Assembly: GCA_022560025.1 (NCBI GenBank)
Contig: JAFISE010000043.1
Location: 1 to 64,000 of the forward strand
Source: Stagonosporopsis chrysanthemi
Lineage: Eukaryota > Ascomycota > Dothideomycetes > Pleosporales > Didymellaceae
Length of the DNA stretch: 64,000 nucleotides
Direction of reading: 5' to 3'
The notes under the pieces were generated by a model. The model ran no database searches. It saw nothing but the letters and a program-made list of their open reading frames with translations, and had not been told where the DNA came from. Positions 44,407 through 54,909 of the stretch are shown here, piece by piece (position 1 is the stretch's first letter; every line of letters starts with the position of its first letter). The position numbers and the translations under genes were made by a program.

Positions 44407-46161
44407 GAAGTCCGGTGAATAGCGTTTGCACAGTGGAGAGTGGATATGCGCAATTGGCAGGATTTTTTGTTTTGCAGGCGGCCAGACTTTCTGGGGAAGT
44501 GTATGTTGGTTTCCGTAGACATGCCAGGATCCACAGGTCGTGTAGGTGCTCATCGTCATGATCGCCCGCGATCGCAAGGTCAGGACACCTTGCGCGGGCC
44601 AGCTGTTGGCTAGGTAGTGACGACTAAACTCAATGGATTTGGGATTTGGTACCTGCGTCCAGGCGTGTTTTTTGCATCACATGATCCAACTGAAATTACA
44701 TTTATTGCGACCTTGACGGTGATTAGTATTGTGGAAGACACGAGGTCGATCTATCGTTTCGCGAAATCACGGAGAGCCCGGGAGTCCGGATGGACTCCAG
44801 CGATAACGACGATGGGCAATACCGGACGCGTACCCGTGTGCCGCGGCTTAGTCTCGGAGACGCGCAGAGCAGCACGCCTTGAGGCTCGTCGCGTAGGGCG
44901 GTGGCCAGCTTCACGCTCACCGACTGACTGCAGGAGCTTTGGCGACCATTCCAGCCCTGCATGCGCATAGTAGTGCCCCGCATAACGGCAAGGTCGATCC
45001 TTTTGTGTGGCCGCGAGACAGCGCATCATGGTGTTGAGTGGTTTCAGCGTGGCTGATGGCATGTGGAGCCGACAGCGTAGCCAGAAAGCAGTAGAACGAG
45101 GGTGGCGCTTGGCTGCTCGATCATCGCAGTGGCCTTGACACAATAGGTGTATAATAGAGTTCGCGACGACGCGGCCCACCCCGCCCAGGTTGATTGCGAC
45201 GTACGCAGAGCGTTTGAGGTGTGCTTGTCTGGGGGCGCTGACTGGGCCGGTCAGGGCGGGCCACGGCGCAGTCGATGCGAGACGCAGCACTGAGACAGTT
45301 GCTGCCAGCAAACGTTGGACAAGTCAGCCAAAGTTAGTGATGCGCCCCAGAGCCAAGAGGCCCACAATGATGTATGCCCACGGCCAGCCCAAACCTACGC
45401 ACGACTCACTGGCTGCGCGCGGCCGCTGCGAGGGCGTGGGCACTTCACGCTTCACGCATCGCGGGCGCTGCAGGCCACTCGGTCTACGGGCACTCGAGTG
45501 GGATGGGCTGCGAAATTTGCTCAAGATGTATTTCTTCGCCAACAGCTAAGCGGCATTCCACCGGTAGGAAATGTATGACACGAAGCCAATCGTAGCCGAT
45601 CAGGAGAAAGGCGCTGGCAGGGATGCGGCCGGATCCCTGTTGGGTGTGTGCGTTTCCAGCCTAGCGCCCAAATCAGCCTGCAGCTCCAAAGCAAGAGCAG
45701 CCCCCCAACTTCGCATCTTCTCAATCTTGGTCGCAATCATCACAAACACCATCTCCCCTCACCACCCTCCCCTCCCACCACCACCCCTCTGCACGGATTC
45801 TTGCAGCGCTGCAAGGCTGCTGCTCGCCCGTCACTCACAGGATCGCGATCTGTTCACCCAGTATTCGGATTCCGCACTGTTGATTTTCCCGGCCGATCTT
45901 CGCTCTTGCCCACCACGTCACCACAACAGCTTAGCTGCCTGTTCCACTTCTTGCACTCCCTCACCACGCCTGTTTGATACCCTGTACACCTTCTAATATT
46001 GCGCACTTTCCACCCCTTTCCTTCCCCATCTTGCGCACTTCACTGCTGCGCTTGCCACGACGTTGCCCAACGGCGTGACTGCTTCTTGGACTTGAATGCG
46101 CCTGACGATCGCTGCGACAGATGAGCGTTGTTGTCTCTAGGCTCCCACTTCTTCACTCTCA
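44407..46161. other. Intergenic / long leader, 1.75 kb
   Basis: Contains pyrimidine-rich sequence at about 45700-46150 that looks like the promoter and 5' leader of the AHC1-like gene. Frames of 100-190 codons at 44750-45550 on both strands lack any domain and have Arg/Ala-biased translation. No gene called. Confidence 0.45.
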
Positions 46162-48048
46162 ATGCAGTCCATGTTCCGCCTCCCATGGAGTACCGAGTCG
46201 CCCGGCGACAGGATCATGGAGAAGGCTGCCCTGCACAAGTCAAGACAGATGCCGGTCGTTGACATGCCACCTTTCAACATGAACCAGATCAAGCGCAAGG
46301 CGACTGACAGTCCCGAGCCGGCATCCGCGCAGCATGCGCACGCAGTGAAGAAGTGGAAGGACGCGCAAGGCGAGATGAAGCCTGCAGTGGCGAACTGTGG
46401 TACGACTGGTGTGGCAACTGGATCCTCGGTAGAAGACTCGCAAAGTGTGCCTCAGGCTGCGTCCGCGGATGTTCTCGACTCCCGACCAAAGGCACCGCTC
46501 CCCAGGAAGGACAGTGTTTTGAGACCCAAGACCGCAAAATCCCAGAAAGGCAACGTGAAATCTGAAACTATCAACACTCCTGAGACTTCGACAGCGTCCA
46601 ACTTGACCGCTGTTCAACAAGCGATCGAGGCGCAGATCAGCTACGAGATTCTCTTGAAGCACAACGAGCTTCGCCTGATCGAGCAAGAGTTGGCCAAATG
46701 CCAGGTTTCGCTGGAGCAGCTTAGGCGATGCTCGATGATCCCGTTCCCAGGCACTGAGGGTCTTCACGACGATCTCAGCCGTGGTATTGGAGCTGCTCTC
46801 AAGCCGTCTGCTGGCTACACAGAGCCTCAATTCGCTGCACCTTGGGGCGTGACGGATGGTCCATACACTCGTCATTACGCCAAGTGGTTAATATCGGACA
46901 TGCAGTTCGACCCTGTCTCTGAACGTGTACTTGCCCAACAGCAGAGTTACTTTGGACTCGGTGAAGGCCGGACGACGCGCGGTAGTTTCGGTGATTACGG
47001 TCACGGAAACAAGGGCCGCACGTCACGAACTTCGACTGGAATGTTGAAGCTCCCGCCGCTCGGTGAAAATCCAGCACCAGCTCCAAAGATTGATCCTCTG
47101 CTGCACAAGCGATCCACCGACGGACAGTGGGTACGACTGTACTGCGCCCAGTGCGGCCACAGCAACTTCTCGAACACGCAAGGTTTCCTCAACCACTGCC
47201 GCATCAAGCACAGCCTTGTCTTTAAGAGCCACGACCAGGCAGCCATCGCCTGCGGTGTACCGGTGGATATCAACGAGGCTGGCCAGCCGGTCACCGCGAC
47301 TGAGCCATCCAGCACCCCGGTGTCAGCACCTGCAGTGTCGTTCTCCATGCCCGCTACACCTGGCATTGTCAACCCTCTTGCAGCGCAAACTACCCTGACT
47401 GCACAGGCAAAGAATGTCCACCGCGATTTCAACTCTGCGCCAAGTAAGGAGTCGAAGCCTGTGTCTGTCAACTTCACCGGCTCTCTGTCAACGCCACACC
47501 TGAGTGCTCTGGCTCAGAAGCGCGGTTTTGAGGGCAACCTCAAGGAGCTGGTTACTACTACTCGATCTAAGATTGACGTTGACGTGATGGAGCACTCAGA
47601 TGACGATCTCGCGGACACCACTGCAGCTCCGACCCCAGTCAACGCCAATCCGCCTCAGCTAGTGCGCCTTCCCGTTAGCGCCCCCAACAAAGCGCCTGCA
47701 AGCAAGGCTCCCTTGGCGCGACCAGGCAGTAGGAAGGGCAACCAAGCCAGCCACGCCCGTCTTCCGTTTTCGTTGCCATCGCCTATCAAGTCCGAATGTG
47801 ATGAGCACATACCGGACTCGCCGCTGGACCTCAGCCCTCATACCGTCGACTCCAACCCCGGTCTCGTGAGTGATCACGACGACGACGACGATGATGAGGA
47901 CGATGCGCACAGCCAGCCCGACTTTATGCTTCACGACGATGTCGTCGTCGAAGATGCGAGCGACGTTGAAGGCTCGCACGAGCGCGCAAGCTCTCGCCAT
48001 GGGCTGGACAGTTGCTGCGACAAGGGAGAGATGAGCCATAAGCATTAG
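46162..48048 (+). CDS. AHC1-like C2H2 zinc-finger protein
   Basis: Single exon, 628 aa. One zinc finger of the AHC1 type at about residues 325-350 (YCAQCGHSNFSNTQGFLNHC, then RIKH), followed by the conserved His-Asp-Gln-Ala-Ala-Ile-Ala-Cys-Gly. Upstream at about 150-190 is a coiled-coil-like segment (QAIEAQISYEILLKHNELRL). Yeast Ahc1 is a structural subunit of the ADA histone acetyltransferase complex, so a chromatin role is likely. The rest is disordered, with an Asp/Glu-rich block near 570. A second Met at codon 4 is an alternative start. Confidence 0.75.
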   Translation: MQSMFRLPWSTESPGDRIMEKAALHKSRQMPVVDMPPFNMNQIKRKATDSPEPASAQHAHAVKKWKDAQGEMKPAVANCGTTGVATGSSVEDSQSVPQAASADVLDSRPKAPLPRKDSVLRPKTAKSQKGNVKSETINTPETSTASNLTAVQQAIEAQISYEILLKHNELRLIEQELAKCQVSLEQLRRCSMIPFPGTEGLHDDLSRGIGAALKPSAGYTEPQFAAPWGVTDGPYTRHYAKWLISDMQFDPVSERVLAQQQSYFGLGEGRTTRGSFGDYGHGNKGRTSRTSTGMLKLPPLGENPAPAPKIDPLLHKRSTDGQWVRLYCAQCGHSNFSNTQGFLNHCRIKHSLVFKSHDQAAIACGVPVDINEAGQPVTATEPSSTPVSAPAVSFSMPATPGIVNPLAAQTTLTAQAKNVHRDFNSAPSKESKPVSVNFTGSLSTPHLSALAQKRGFEGNLKELVTTTRSKIDVDVMEHSDDDLADTTAAPTPVNANPPQLVRLPVSAPNKAPASKAPLARPGSRKGNQASHARLPFSLPSPIKSECDEHIPDSPLDLSPHTVDSNPGLVSDHDDDDDDEDDAHSQPDFMLHDDVVVEDASDVEGSHERASSRHGLDSCCDKGEMSHKH

Positions 48049-48829
48049 GCAGCGAGCGGGTTAAGTCGGGCTCCCTGCCGCTTTCAGAGATGATTGGTGC
48101 TTATGGTTTGCAGTTGTGTCTTCCCTTGTCGCCTTTCTTGCCTTTAGAATTTACGCCATTTTCGCACCGTCGACAGTTGTCGGCGGCTATACATGATACC
48201 AACATTCAGTTGGCAGTTTGCCAGCAGACGCCCTCAAGCTTCTCAACAGCTTGCGCTCGTCTGGTCTCTTCTTGCGCTGCTTTTCTTCATCGATACCCCG
48301 GCTCGATGATTCTCCAAAATCTACCTGTCAGAAAAAACTCTCAACTCTCACGTGCGCCTGAACGAAAGGAAAGGCGTTCTCTAGGCGCTGGATCACGTCT
48401 GTGTATTATCATCACCTGTATGAATCCGTATAGGATGGGTCTATGTCTGGTAGAGGAATGCCTTTATTTGGAAAGGTGCCGGTACACTTTTTGTACCAAC
48501 AACGTCTGATCTGAAAAGGTCGGCACAAAATTCAGCGAGCGCGTGCTCGTCATTGTACATACCACATCTTTAATGCTAGCGATGACGGCGATATTTGAAC
48601 ATGATTATATCCATCTTGCTCTTCACAAGCGTGGTGTTTGCTTTGATGCCCATCCAATCTAGGGCAAGGTGATATGCGTAACCAGCATGTACTTTCTTCT
48701 GTCGCTTCAATGCCGTTGCCGCGTTCTCAGCTCTGGAGGCTTATACCACCATTGCGCCCCGCCTGCCCTTACCAACCCGTCTGGTAGCTCAAGCATAATC
48801 TCGGTCCTCAAGTCCAAGTCTAGCACAGC
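48049..48829. other. Intergenic between convergent genes
   Basis: 780 bp holding the 3' UTR of the AHC1-like gene and the 3' flank of KSH1. No other gene seen. Confidence 0.5.
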
Positions 48830-49232
48830 TCATCCCATGAAAGTGAGACCCTGGAACAAGTCAGCACCAATCTCTCCACCTTCACTATCATCAACGACTC
48901 GCACACAGTCCTATAGCTGCCCTGCCCAACTAGTGACACACAGCCCGCCCTTCATTGCCAATAAAGAAATCCAGCACTTACCGCCATGACCACACACGCC
49001 AGGCTCACATACGGACTAAGCCTCTCGCCCACCCTCGCGGCCTTCCAGATAGGGCTGACAAAGTAGTTCTCCTTGTTGCGGTCGATGATACCCGGGAAGA
49101 CGTAGTGCGCGTACGTCGCGGTGCAGATGGTGAGCAGTATGACGAGGAGGAGGGATTGGAAGTTGAAGAGCGCCGTCTGTGGTGTGGGTTAGTTGGGTGC
49201 TTCAAGTCGGGCAAGGGAGTCGGGTGTACCAT
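48830..49232 (-). CDS. KSH1: KISH family secretory-pathway protein
   Basis: Three coding exons: 49232-49230 (the ATG alone), 49176-48982, and 48850-48830, with introns of 53 and 131 nt, giving 72 aa, the exact family length (yeast Ksh1, human TMEM167). Landmarks: Ala-Leu-Phe-Asn-Phe-Gln-Ser-Leu-Leu at the start, a first membrane segment, Ile-Ile-Asp-Arg-Asn-Lys, then Trp-Lys-Ala-Ala-Arg-Val-Gly-Glu-Arg-Leu-Ser-Pro-Tyr and a second membrane segment. It is a small Golgi protein needed for early secretion and is essential in yeast. The second intron has a CTGAC branch and CAG acceptor, and gives the short C-terminus Gly-Leu-Thr-Phe-Met-Gly. The exact last exon is the least certain part. Confidence 0.85.
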
Positions 49233-49918
49233 GTTGAGGGAGGCTCGGGCGGGGGTCCTGGTGGGTATGCGGCGATACTGGGACTACAGCTTGCAGATAT
49301 GGGGGTGTAGGTAGGTGGGGAGGGCGCCGAGTAAACAGATGGTGTTGCGAGGTGTTGGAGTGAATGTCTGGTGGGGACAACTTGCGCCGAGGTGGTCTGG
49401 CCTGTGCGTGAATGCGTAGATCGTCATTGCCCGCGTGCGCGTTTCTTGCGCAAACACCACACTTCGACGGATCGACAATCCCATACTGTGCGTCAGGGTT
49501 CGTTGGCGCATTGCTAATCGGGTGTTGCTCGAAAAGACTGTAAACGTATCGACCGGACCAGAGCACCGAGACCGGGCGCGACCAGAGCACGACGGCGGCG
49601 CAACGAGCGCGCGGAATAGCTACCTTTCGCATGCAAAGGAGCTGCGGTGAACAAGCCCAATAAGAAGCAAAGGGAGCAAGGCTTCTCACACAACCACATC
49701 ATGACGGAGGTGCGCATGCGACTGCGCCAGAAGGGCCAGCAGTTTCCCACGCAAGACTGTAAGTGCTTTCACTCTCACCATTAACATAATATCACCTTCA
49801 GCGTTAGCTTTGTATACAACCTCCCTCCCATAAATACCTCTCACCACCCAAACCCCGCACACAAACACCTATACTGCTACCTACTCCAACCCAAAACCTC
49901 TACCAGCGCGTACCCACC
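49233..49918. other. Shared upstream region of KSH1 and TAF13
   Basis: 686 bp between divergent genes. A short plus-strand frame around 49640-49760 (ending GQQFPTQD) and several minus frames exist, but no family is recognised. Pyrimidine-rich leader just before TAF13. Confidence 0.45.
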
Positions 49919-50404
49919 ATGCCAGCCCCCATCCTCCCCCGTGTCCCCCGACCACCTCACCTCAAACCCCAGCGAACCCTCTTTGACCGCCCCCAAGTAG
50001 AAGCCTTCCTCTTCGCCTTCGGCGACAACGAATACCCACTCCCCGAAACGATCCGGGTGCTAGACGAAATAGTGACCGACTACATCATCGAATCATGCCA
50101 TGAGGCAGCGGCAGTGGCGCACCACGCGCGCCGAGCGAAGATCAAGCTCGACGACTTCAAGTTCATGCTGCGCCGCGACACGGGAAAGCTGGGTCGTGTC
50201 AGCGAGATGCTGGAGACGGATAAGGAGCTCAAGCGGAAGAGGAAGGCGTTCGATACGGATGAGGGGGCGGTGTTGCAGAAGGGGGAGGCGAGGGAGGAGG
50301 AGGTCGCCGTGGGAAAGGGGAAGGTGGAGGAGGAGGGGAGGAGGAAGAAGAAGAAGAAGGCGGGGAAGAAGGAGAGGGCGGTGGAGGAGGAGAGTGTGGC
50401 GTGA
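49919..50404 (+). CDS. TAF13: Transcription initiation factor TFIID subunit 13
   Basis: Single exon, 161 aa. Histone-fold subunit of TFIID that pairs with TAF11. The motif Phe-Gly-Asp-Asn-Glu-Tyr-Pro-Leu-Pro-Glu-Thr is the TAF13 signature, followed by Val-Leu-Asp-Glu-Ile-Val-Thr-Asp-Tyr-Ile and Lys-Leu-Asp-Asp-Phe-Lys-Phe-Met-Leu-Arg-Arg-Asp. The fungal-type C-terminal tail is Lys/Glu-rich and disordered. Divergent from KSH1. Confidence 0.93.
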   Translation: MPAPILPRVPRPPHLKPQRTLFDRPQVEAFLFAFGDNEYPLPETIRVLDEIVTDYIIESCHEAAAVAHHARRAKIKLDDFKFMLRRDTGKLGRVSEMLETDKELKRKRKAFDTDEGAVLQKGEAREEEVAVGKGKVEEEGRRKKKKKAGKKERAVEEESVA

Positions 50405-51068
50405 GGTGGGGTTGTTGAGATGGCGATCTTGAGGAAGGAAGGACACACGTTGCTGCTCGCGTCCTGCTAACTGGATGGATGGATGGAATGCGCTTCCCGA
50501 CGCTGTCCGTCCAAACCCACTTCACTGCGCTGCGGCTCTTTTCTACCATTCCGTGCGGGACAGAAGCAGCATCACCGAAACAGCACGAACATCACCGTAA
50601 CATGCCAACACCGGCTCCGCCGAACCACCATATTGATTCAGCAACGGGACAGCATCACAACCACATGCATTGCGACGGCGTTATGGGTTCAAGCACAAAT
50701 ACCAATACCAATACCAATACCAACTCAAGTACGCAACAAGGCGTATAAAAAATACAAATTTTTATGATAAGAAATCTATTTCTTCTTCCTATCCGAGTCC
50801 ATATGCTGCTGCAGCAGCAGCAGCAGTAGCAGCATCAGAATCCCAGCTCCTGCTATCTCGGATCGAGAATGCGTGTGTGCTGTTGTAGGATATTCACAGC
50901 AGTTTAGTCCTGCGGCCAGGATATGGGAGCTGGAGAAGAAGTATAGAAGCTGAAAGAGTTATTGTGCGCATGTGCTGCTCCATTGACAATTACAACATGC
51001 CTCGCAATGCAATGCAATGCCAAGTATCTATGTATGTCCACACCTCTGCCCTACGTAGTACAGCTAAT
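50405..51068. other. Intergenic between convergent TAF13 and UTP25
   Basis: 664 bp of 3' flanking DNA. Includes a short tandem repeat of about four ACCAAT-like units near 50698-50724 and CAG/GCA triplets near 50803-50835. No gene seen. Confidence 0.5.
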
Positions 51069-53453
51069 TTACACAAAATCAAACACATCCCCTTTATCCG
51101 CAATCATCTTGCCCACGCGCTTGGTGCCCACCACGCGCTCAAGCTCCAGGCGCTCCCACCTGCTAAACGCGACCTTGACACTGGCCTCCTGCCTGCTGAT
51201 CTCGGCGCGCTCGACGCTCTTCCCAATGAAGCCGACGACGTCGTCGTAGAAGCGCGGATTCTCAGGGACCCCGTAGAAGACGACGCGCTTGACGCCGCGC
51301 AGGGCCCAGCGGTGGAAGTGGTGCGCGCGGCCCGTGTACAGCAGCAGGGCGTGGCGGCCGGACATGAAGTGGCTGCGGGCCTTGCGCACGTCGGTCGCGT
51401 CGGTATATTCGGTGATGAGCCCGTAGCTCAGGTCCGAGTCGACAAGGGAATTGCGCACGCGCACAAAGTCCAGGTACGAGGGGATGAAGACCAGGACGCC
51501 GGGGCCGCCGGTGGCGGGGGTTGGCAGCCGCGTGATGGAGGGGAGGAGCGAGGCGTGGAAGTACTTGAAGCGCGCGTCCGGGTCGGTGAGGTGCGAGGGC
51601 GAGTCGAAGCGCAGGAAGGTCTGCTTGATGCCGTAGGAGAGCGACTCGATCAGGCCGCCGGTGTAGTCGGGGGTGTAGCGCAGGCGGCCGGCGACGTTGC
51701 GCATGTGTTTGTAGTAGAGGGAGGTGATTTTGGGGGTGAGGAAGGCGGAGAGGACGATGGTCTGGCGGATGTTGGGGGCGTGGCCGTCGAGGTACCACGA
51801 GCGGACGCGGGAGAAGTCGCAGCCGTGGGGGTCCTTGGGTTGGAGGTTGAGATGGTCGAAGACGAACTCGGCGTGCTCGAAGTTTTGCATCAACGTTGCG
51901 TCGGCCTGGTCCATGACGACCATCTCGATGGATGAGAGGAAGTCATAGTCTCCACGCTTCTTTTTGTCGCCGGTCTCGATGGCTCGTCGCAGACCTAACG
52001 CAGAGGCCATAATGATGTCGGAGTTGTAGAAGGTCGAGTACAGCTTCAGTGTTTTGCGCGTTAGCTTGACACCAACGCGGAACTCGTTCTCGTCATTTCC
52101 CTCGAATAGCTCCCGGAAGTCTTCTGGCTTGTCGTCTGAAAATTTGTCCTCGGGCTGTGAAAAGCTGTCGAGGAACCGCTTCTTGTTCTCTTGTTGCTCG
52201 AAGGTGTGCAGCTTGGTGATTGAATCCAGCACGCGAACGCAAGCCTGCTTGGTTTCGAGGAGGAATAGGACCTTGGGACGTGTGAAGCCTTGGTCGCGAT
52301 ACTCGACGTCCTCGTGCTCTTTCGCTGCTGCTAGTTTCGCGTTGTTCTTCAGCACACGGTCCCGTGTCATGAGGATGTGATTCAGCGCGTGCAGGCAGGT
52401 GAGGTCTCGCAGCCGACCCGCGTTCTGCACCGTTCGTGCGCCAAAAAGCAGATCCTGGTAGCTGAAGAGCGAGGGTGCGATGGTCTGTTCCAGGTCGTTG
52501 AAGTCGCCAATCTCTTTCTGTGCATTCTCGACCAGTTTTGACTTCAACCCTATGTTGCGCGTGCTCTTGAACCTGGGTCTTTCCAGCGCCTTCTCATCGG
52601 TGCTGGGGACCTGCAAGACGCCTCTTCCAGTGTCTGTGTGGCTCGACTTCTGCGCTTTCCATGGATTGGCAGGCTTTGCCGGGCCCGCTTCGAGTTTCTT
52701 GGTCGCCCATTCGTTCGCTGCGATCCTCTTCAGGCGCTGTGTGAGCTCGTCCTCGTCTGGGCTGCCGAAGTGCTTGTCGAAGAAGGGGTTGTTGGCCTCG
52801 TTGTCGAGTGACGTCTCTTCGTCGTCGTCAAGCTCGTCTGCCTCCTGCTGGTCCTCGGCCTCGTCGTCGTCTGCCGGCTCGTCGGCTTCTTCTTCTGCAG
52901 AGTCGTCCTGAGCCTCGTCGGCGGCTGACCGCAGATCTGACTGCTTTGCGCGCTTCTTGAGCCCCTTGTGGCCGGCAGACAGATCCTCCTCGCCTTGCGC
53001 CTTGCGCTTCTTGCTCGACCGCTCTTGAGGCTGTGTGGCGGCGAGGGATTGCAGGAGCGTGGAGTATGCGTTCGATATGGGTTGGGCATCGTCGTCGTCG
53101 TCCTCTTCTTCTTCTTCTTCTTCTTCTTCTTCAGACTCGTCAGACGGTTCTGATTCCGTGTCTTTGGGCTCGGGCGACTGTATCCTTGGGGCGTCCCTGC
53201 TCGTCGTCAGCGACTGCTCTGCGCAGCGTCCAGCTCGCTGCCGTACTCACGCCTCGCCGTCTGGGCTCCTCAACCGCGCGCCGCCATAGCCACCGCCGCC
53301 ACCACCACGAGCGCCGCCCCTGCCCCGCCCCCGCATACCGCCCCTCCCTCTACTGCCTCCTCTACCGCCTCCCCTGCCGCCTCCCCTGCCGCCGCCTCGG
53401 CTGGCTCCTCTGGCGCCGCCGCGAGCTCCTCCGCGCCCTCTCGTGAATGCCAT
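51069..53453 (-). CDS. UTP25: U3 snoRNP-associated protein Utp25
   Basis: Two exons (53453-53251, 53196-51069), 54-nt intron, 776 aa. Nucleolar SSU-processome factor with a degenerate DEAD-box helicase fold. Exon 1 is an Arg-Gly-Gly-rich segment. Exon 2 opens with a Glu/Asp tract encoded by a TTC-type repeat near 53100-53135, then the conserved body: Asn-Ile-Gly-Leu-Lys-Ser-Lys-Leu, Phe-Ser-Tyr-Gln-Asp-Leu-Leu-Phe-Gly, Val-Val-Met-Asp-Gln-Ala-Asp in place of DEAD, and Phe-Ile-Pro-Ser-Tyr-Leu-Asp-Phe-Val-Arg. The intron is placed to keep one frame across 777 codons; two acceptors three bases apart both work. Its start is divergent from eIF3f, 308 bp away. Confidence 0.93.
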
Positions 53454-53761
53454 GGCGGGGGGTTCCTTCTCTTGCTGCTGCGCTGGTGTCTGTCGCGGTA
53501 GTCCCAGCAGGCGGTTGTCGTGCGATCCGGCGCTCAAAACAGAAACGGCGCTCAAAACTCGATGGTCCGGTGGTTGCTCAAATCACGGCCGCCGCCATGC
53601 AGCGCTCCTCCAGAAAATAAATATTAGCGTCCGTGCTAGCGAGGCGGCGCACCTGGCAAGCAACAGCAGAATTTCTGCCCCACCACCCTCACGCCTCACG
53701 CCCTCGACGCTCCCGACGGCCTCGCAACACCCACGGCACCGCGCAGCGCACCTCGCCCATC
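53454..53761. promoter_or_regulatory. Shared promoter of UTP25 and eIF3f
   Basis: 308 bp between the two divergent start codons, so both core promoters must lie here. No clear TATA box, as expected for housekeeping genes. Confidence 0.55.
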
Positions 53762-54909
53762 ATGTCCGACAACGACTCGTTCCTCCACCTCGCGCGCCCG
53801 CTCGGCCCTGCGCCCGTCGGCGCCCAGCCCTCGACGGCCCCGCTGAACGTGGTCATCCAGCCCCAGGTGCGCACGCCGCAGACTCCCCCTCGCTGCCCGC
53901 GCAGTGCGCTGACCCCGTGACCAGGCCATCTTCTCCGTCCTCGACCACTCGTTGCGCCGCCCGGCCGACCAGGAGCGCGTCATCGGCACCCTGCTCGGCA
54001 CCCGCAGCGAAGACGGCACCGAGATCGAGATCCGCAACTGCTACGCCGTCCCCCACACCGAGACGGCCGAGCAGGTCGAGGTCGACATGGACTACCAGAA
54101 GCAGATGCTGGCCCTGCACCTGCGCGCCAACCCCCGCGAGGTCCTCGTCGGCTGGTACGCCACCAGCAGCGACCTCAACACCTTCTCCGCCCTCATCCAG
54201 AACTTCTACAGCCAGCAGGGCGACGGCACATGGCCCCACCCCGCCGTCCACCTGACCGTTTCCACAGAGCCCGGCAAGGAGATTGAGTCGCGGACGTACA
54301 TCTCCGCCCCGATTGGCGTCACTGCCGAGCGCGCCGCCGACTCGTGCCTGTTCATCCCCGTGCCCCACGAGATCAAGTACGGCGAGGCCGAGAAGTCGGG
54401 CCTGGAGCTCGTCTCCGCCGCCAAGGACCGCGACAACAGGACCTCGGAGATCGCGACCGACCTCGACCAGCTCGAGATGGCCATCATCCACGTCCTGGAC
54501 ATGCTCGAGCGTGTCTCCAACTACGTCAACAACGTCCTTGACGAGGAGGCACAGCCCTCGTCTGCGCTGGGCCAGTTCTTGATGAACGCCCTCAGCCTGG
54601 CACCCAAGGTCGACGCCGCCGACATTGAGCGCGACTTGTACGTGATCCCTCCAACATGCATCCAACCACGCACTAACCCTGTCCAGCAACGCACACATCC
54701 AGGACGTCCTCGTTGTCTCCTACCTCGCCAACACCATCCGCACCCAGATCGACCTCTCGAACCGCCTCGCGACCGCAGCACTCACCCTTGGCGGCGGCGA
54801 CGCTCTTGCCGGCGACAACCCAAAGGAGGGCGGCGACCGCGGCGACCGGAAACAGGGCGGAGGACGGGGTGGCCACAAGGGTAGGCAGCAGAGGCAGCAG
54901 GAGGCCTGA
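53762..54909 (+). CDS. eif3f: Eukaryotic translation initiation factor 3 subunit F
   Basis: Three exons (53762-53866, 53925-54637, 54687-54909), introns of 58 and 49 nt, 346 aa. An MPN-domain subunit of eIF3. Seen: His-Ser-Leu-Arg-Arg-Pro and Val-Ile-Gly-Thr-Leu-Leu-Gly-Thr-Arg, Val-Glu-Val-Asp-Met-Asp-Tyr, Val-Gly-Trp-Tyr-Ala-Thr, Pro-Val-His-Leu-like strands, then the C-terminal helices with Leu-Val-Val-Ser-Tyr-Leu-Ala-Asn. The JAMM metal ligands of active MPN+ enzymes are not conserved, as expected for eIF3f. The C-terminus is Gly/Arg-rich. Splice sites are canonical and restore one frame. Confidence 0.94.

Noticed and set aside
44751..45311. 186-codon minus frame between protoglobin and AHC1-like genes
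   Set aside because: Ala/Arg-rich, no recognisable motif, and other frames of similar length overlap it on the opposite strand.
50964..51935. 323-codon plus-strand frame opposite UTP25
   Set aside because: Antisense shadow of a GC-rich gene; Val/Gly/Glu-biased, no domain.
53443..54255. 270-codon plus frame over eIF3f
   Set aside because: Out-of-frame reading of the eIF3f exons; Ser/Arg/Pro-rich with no family.
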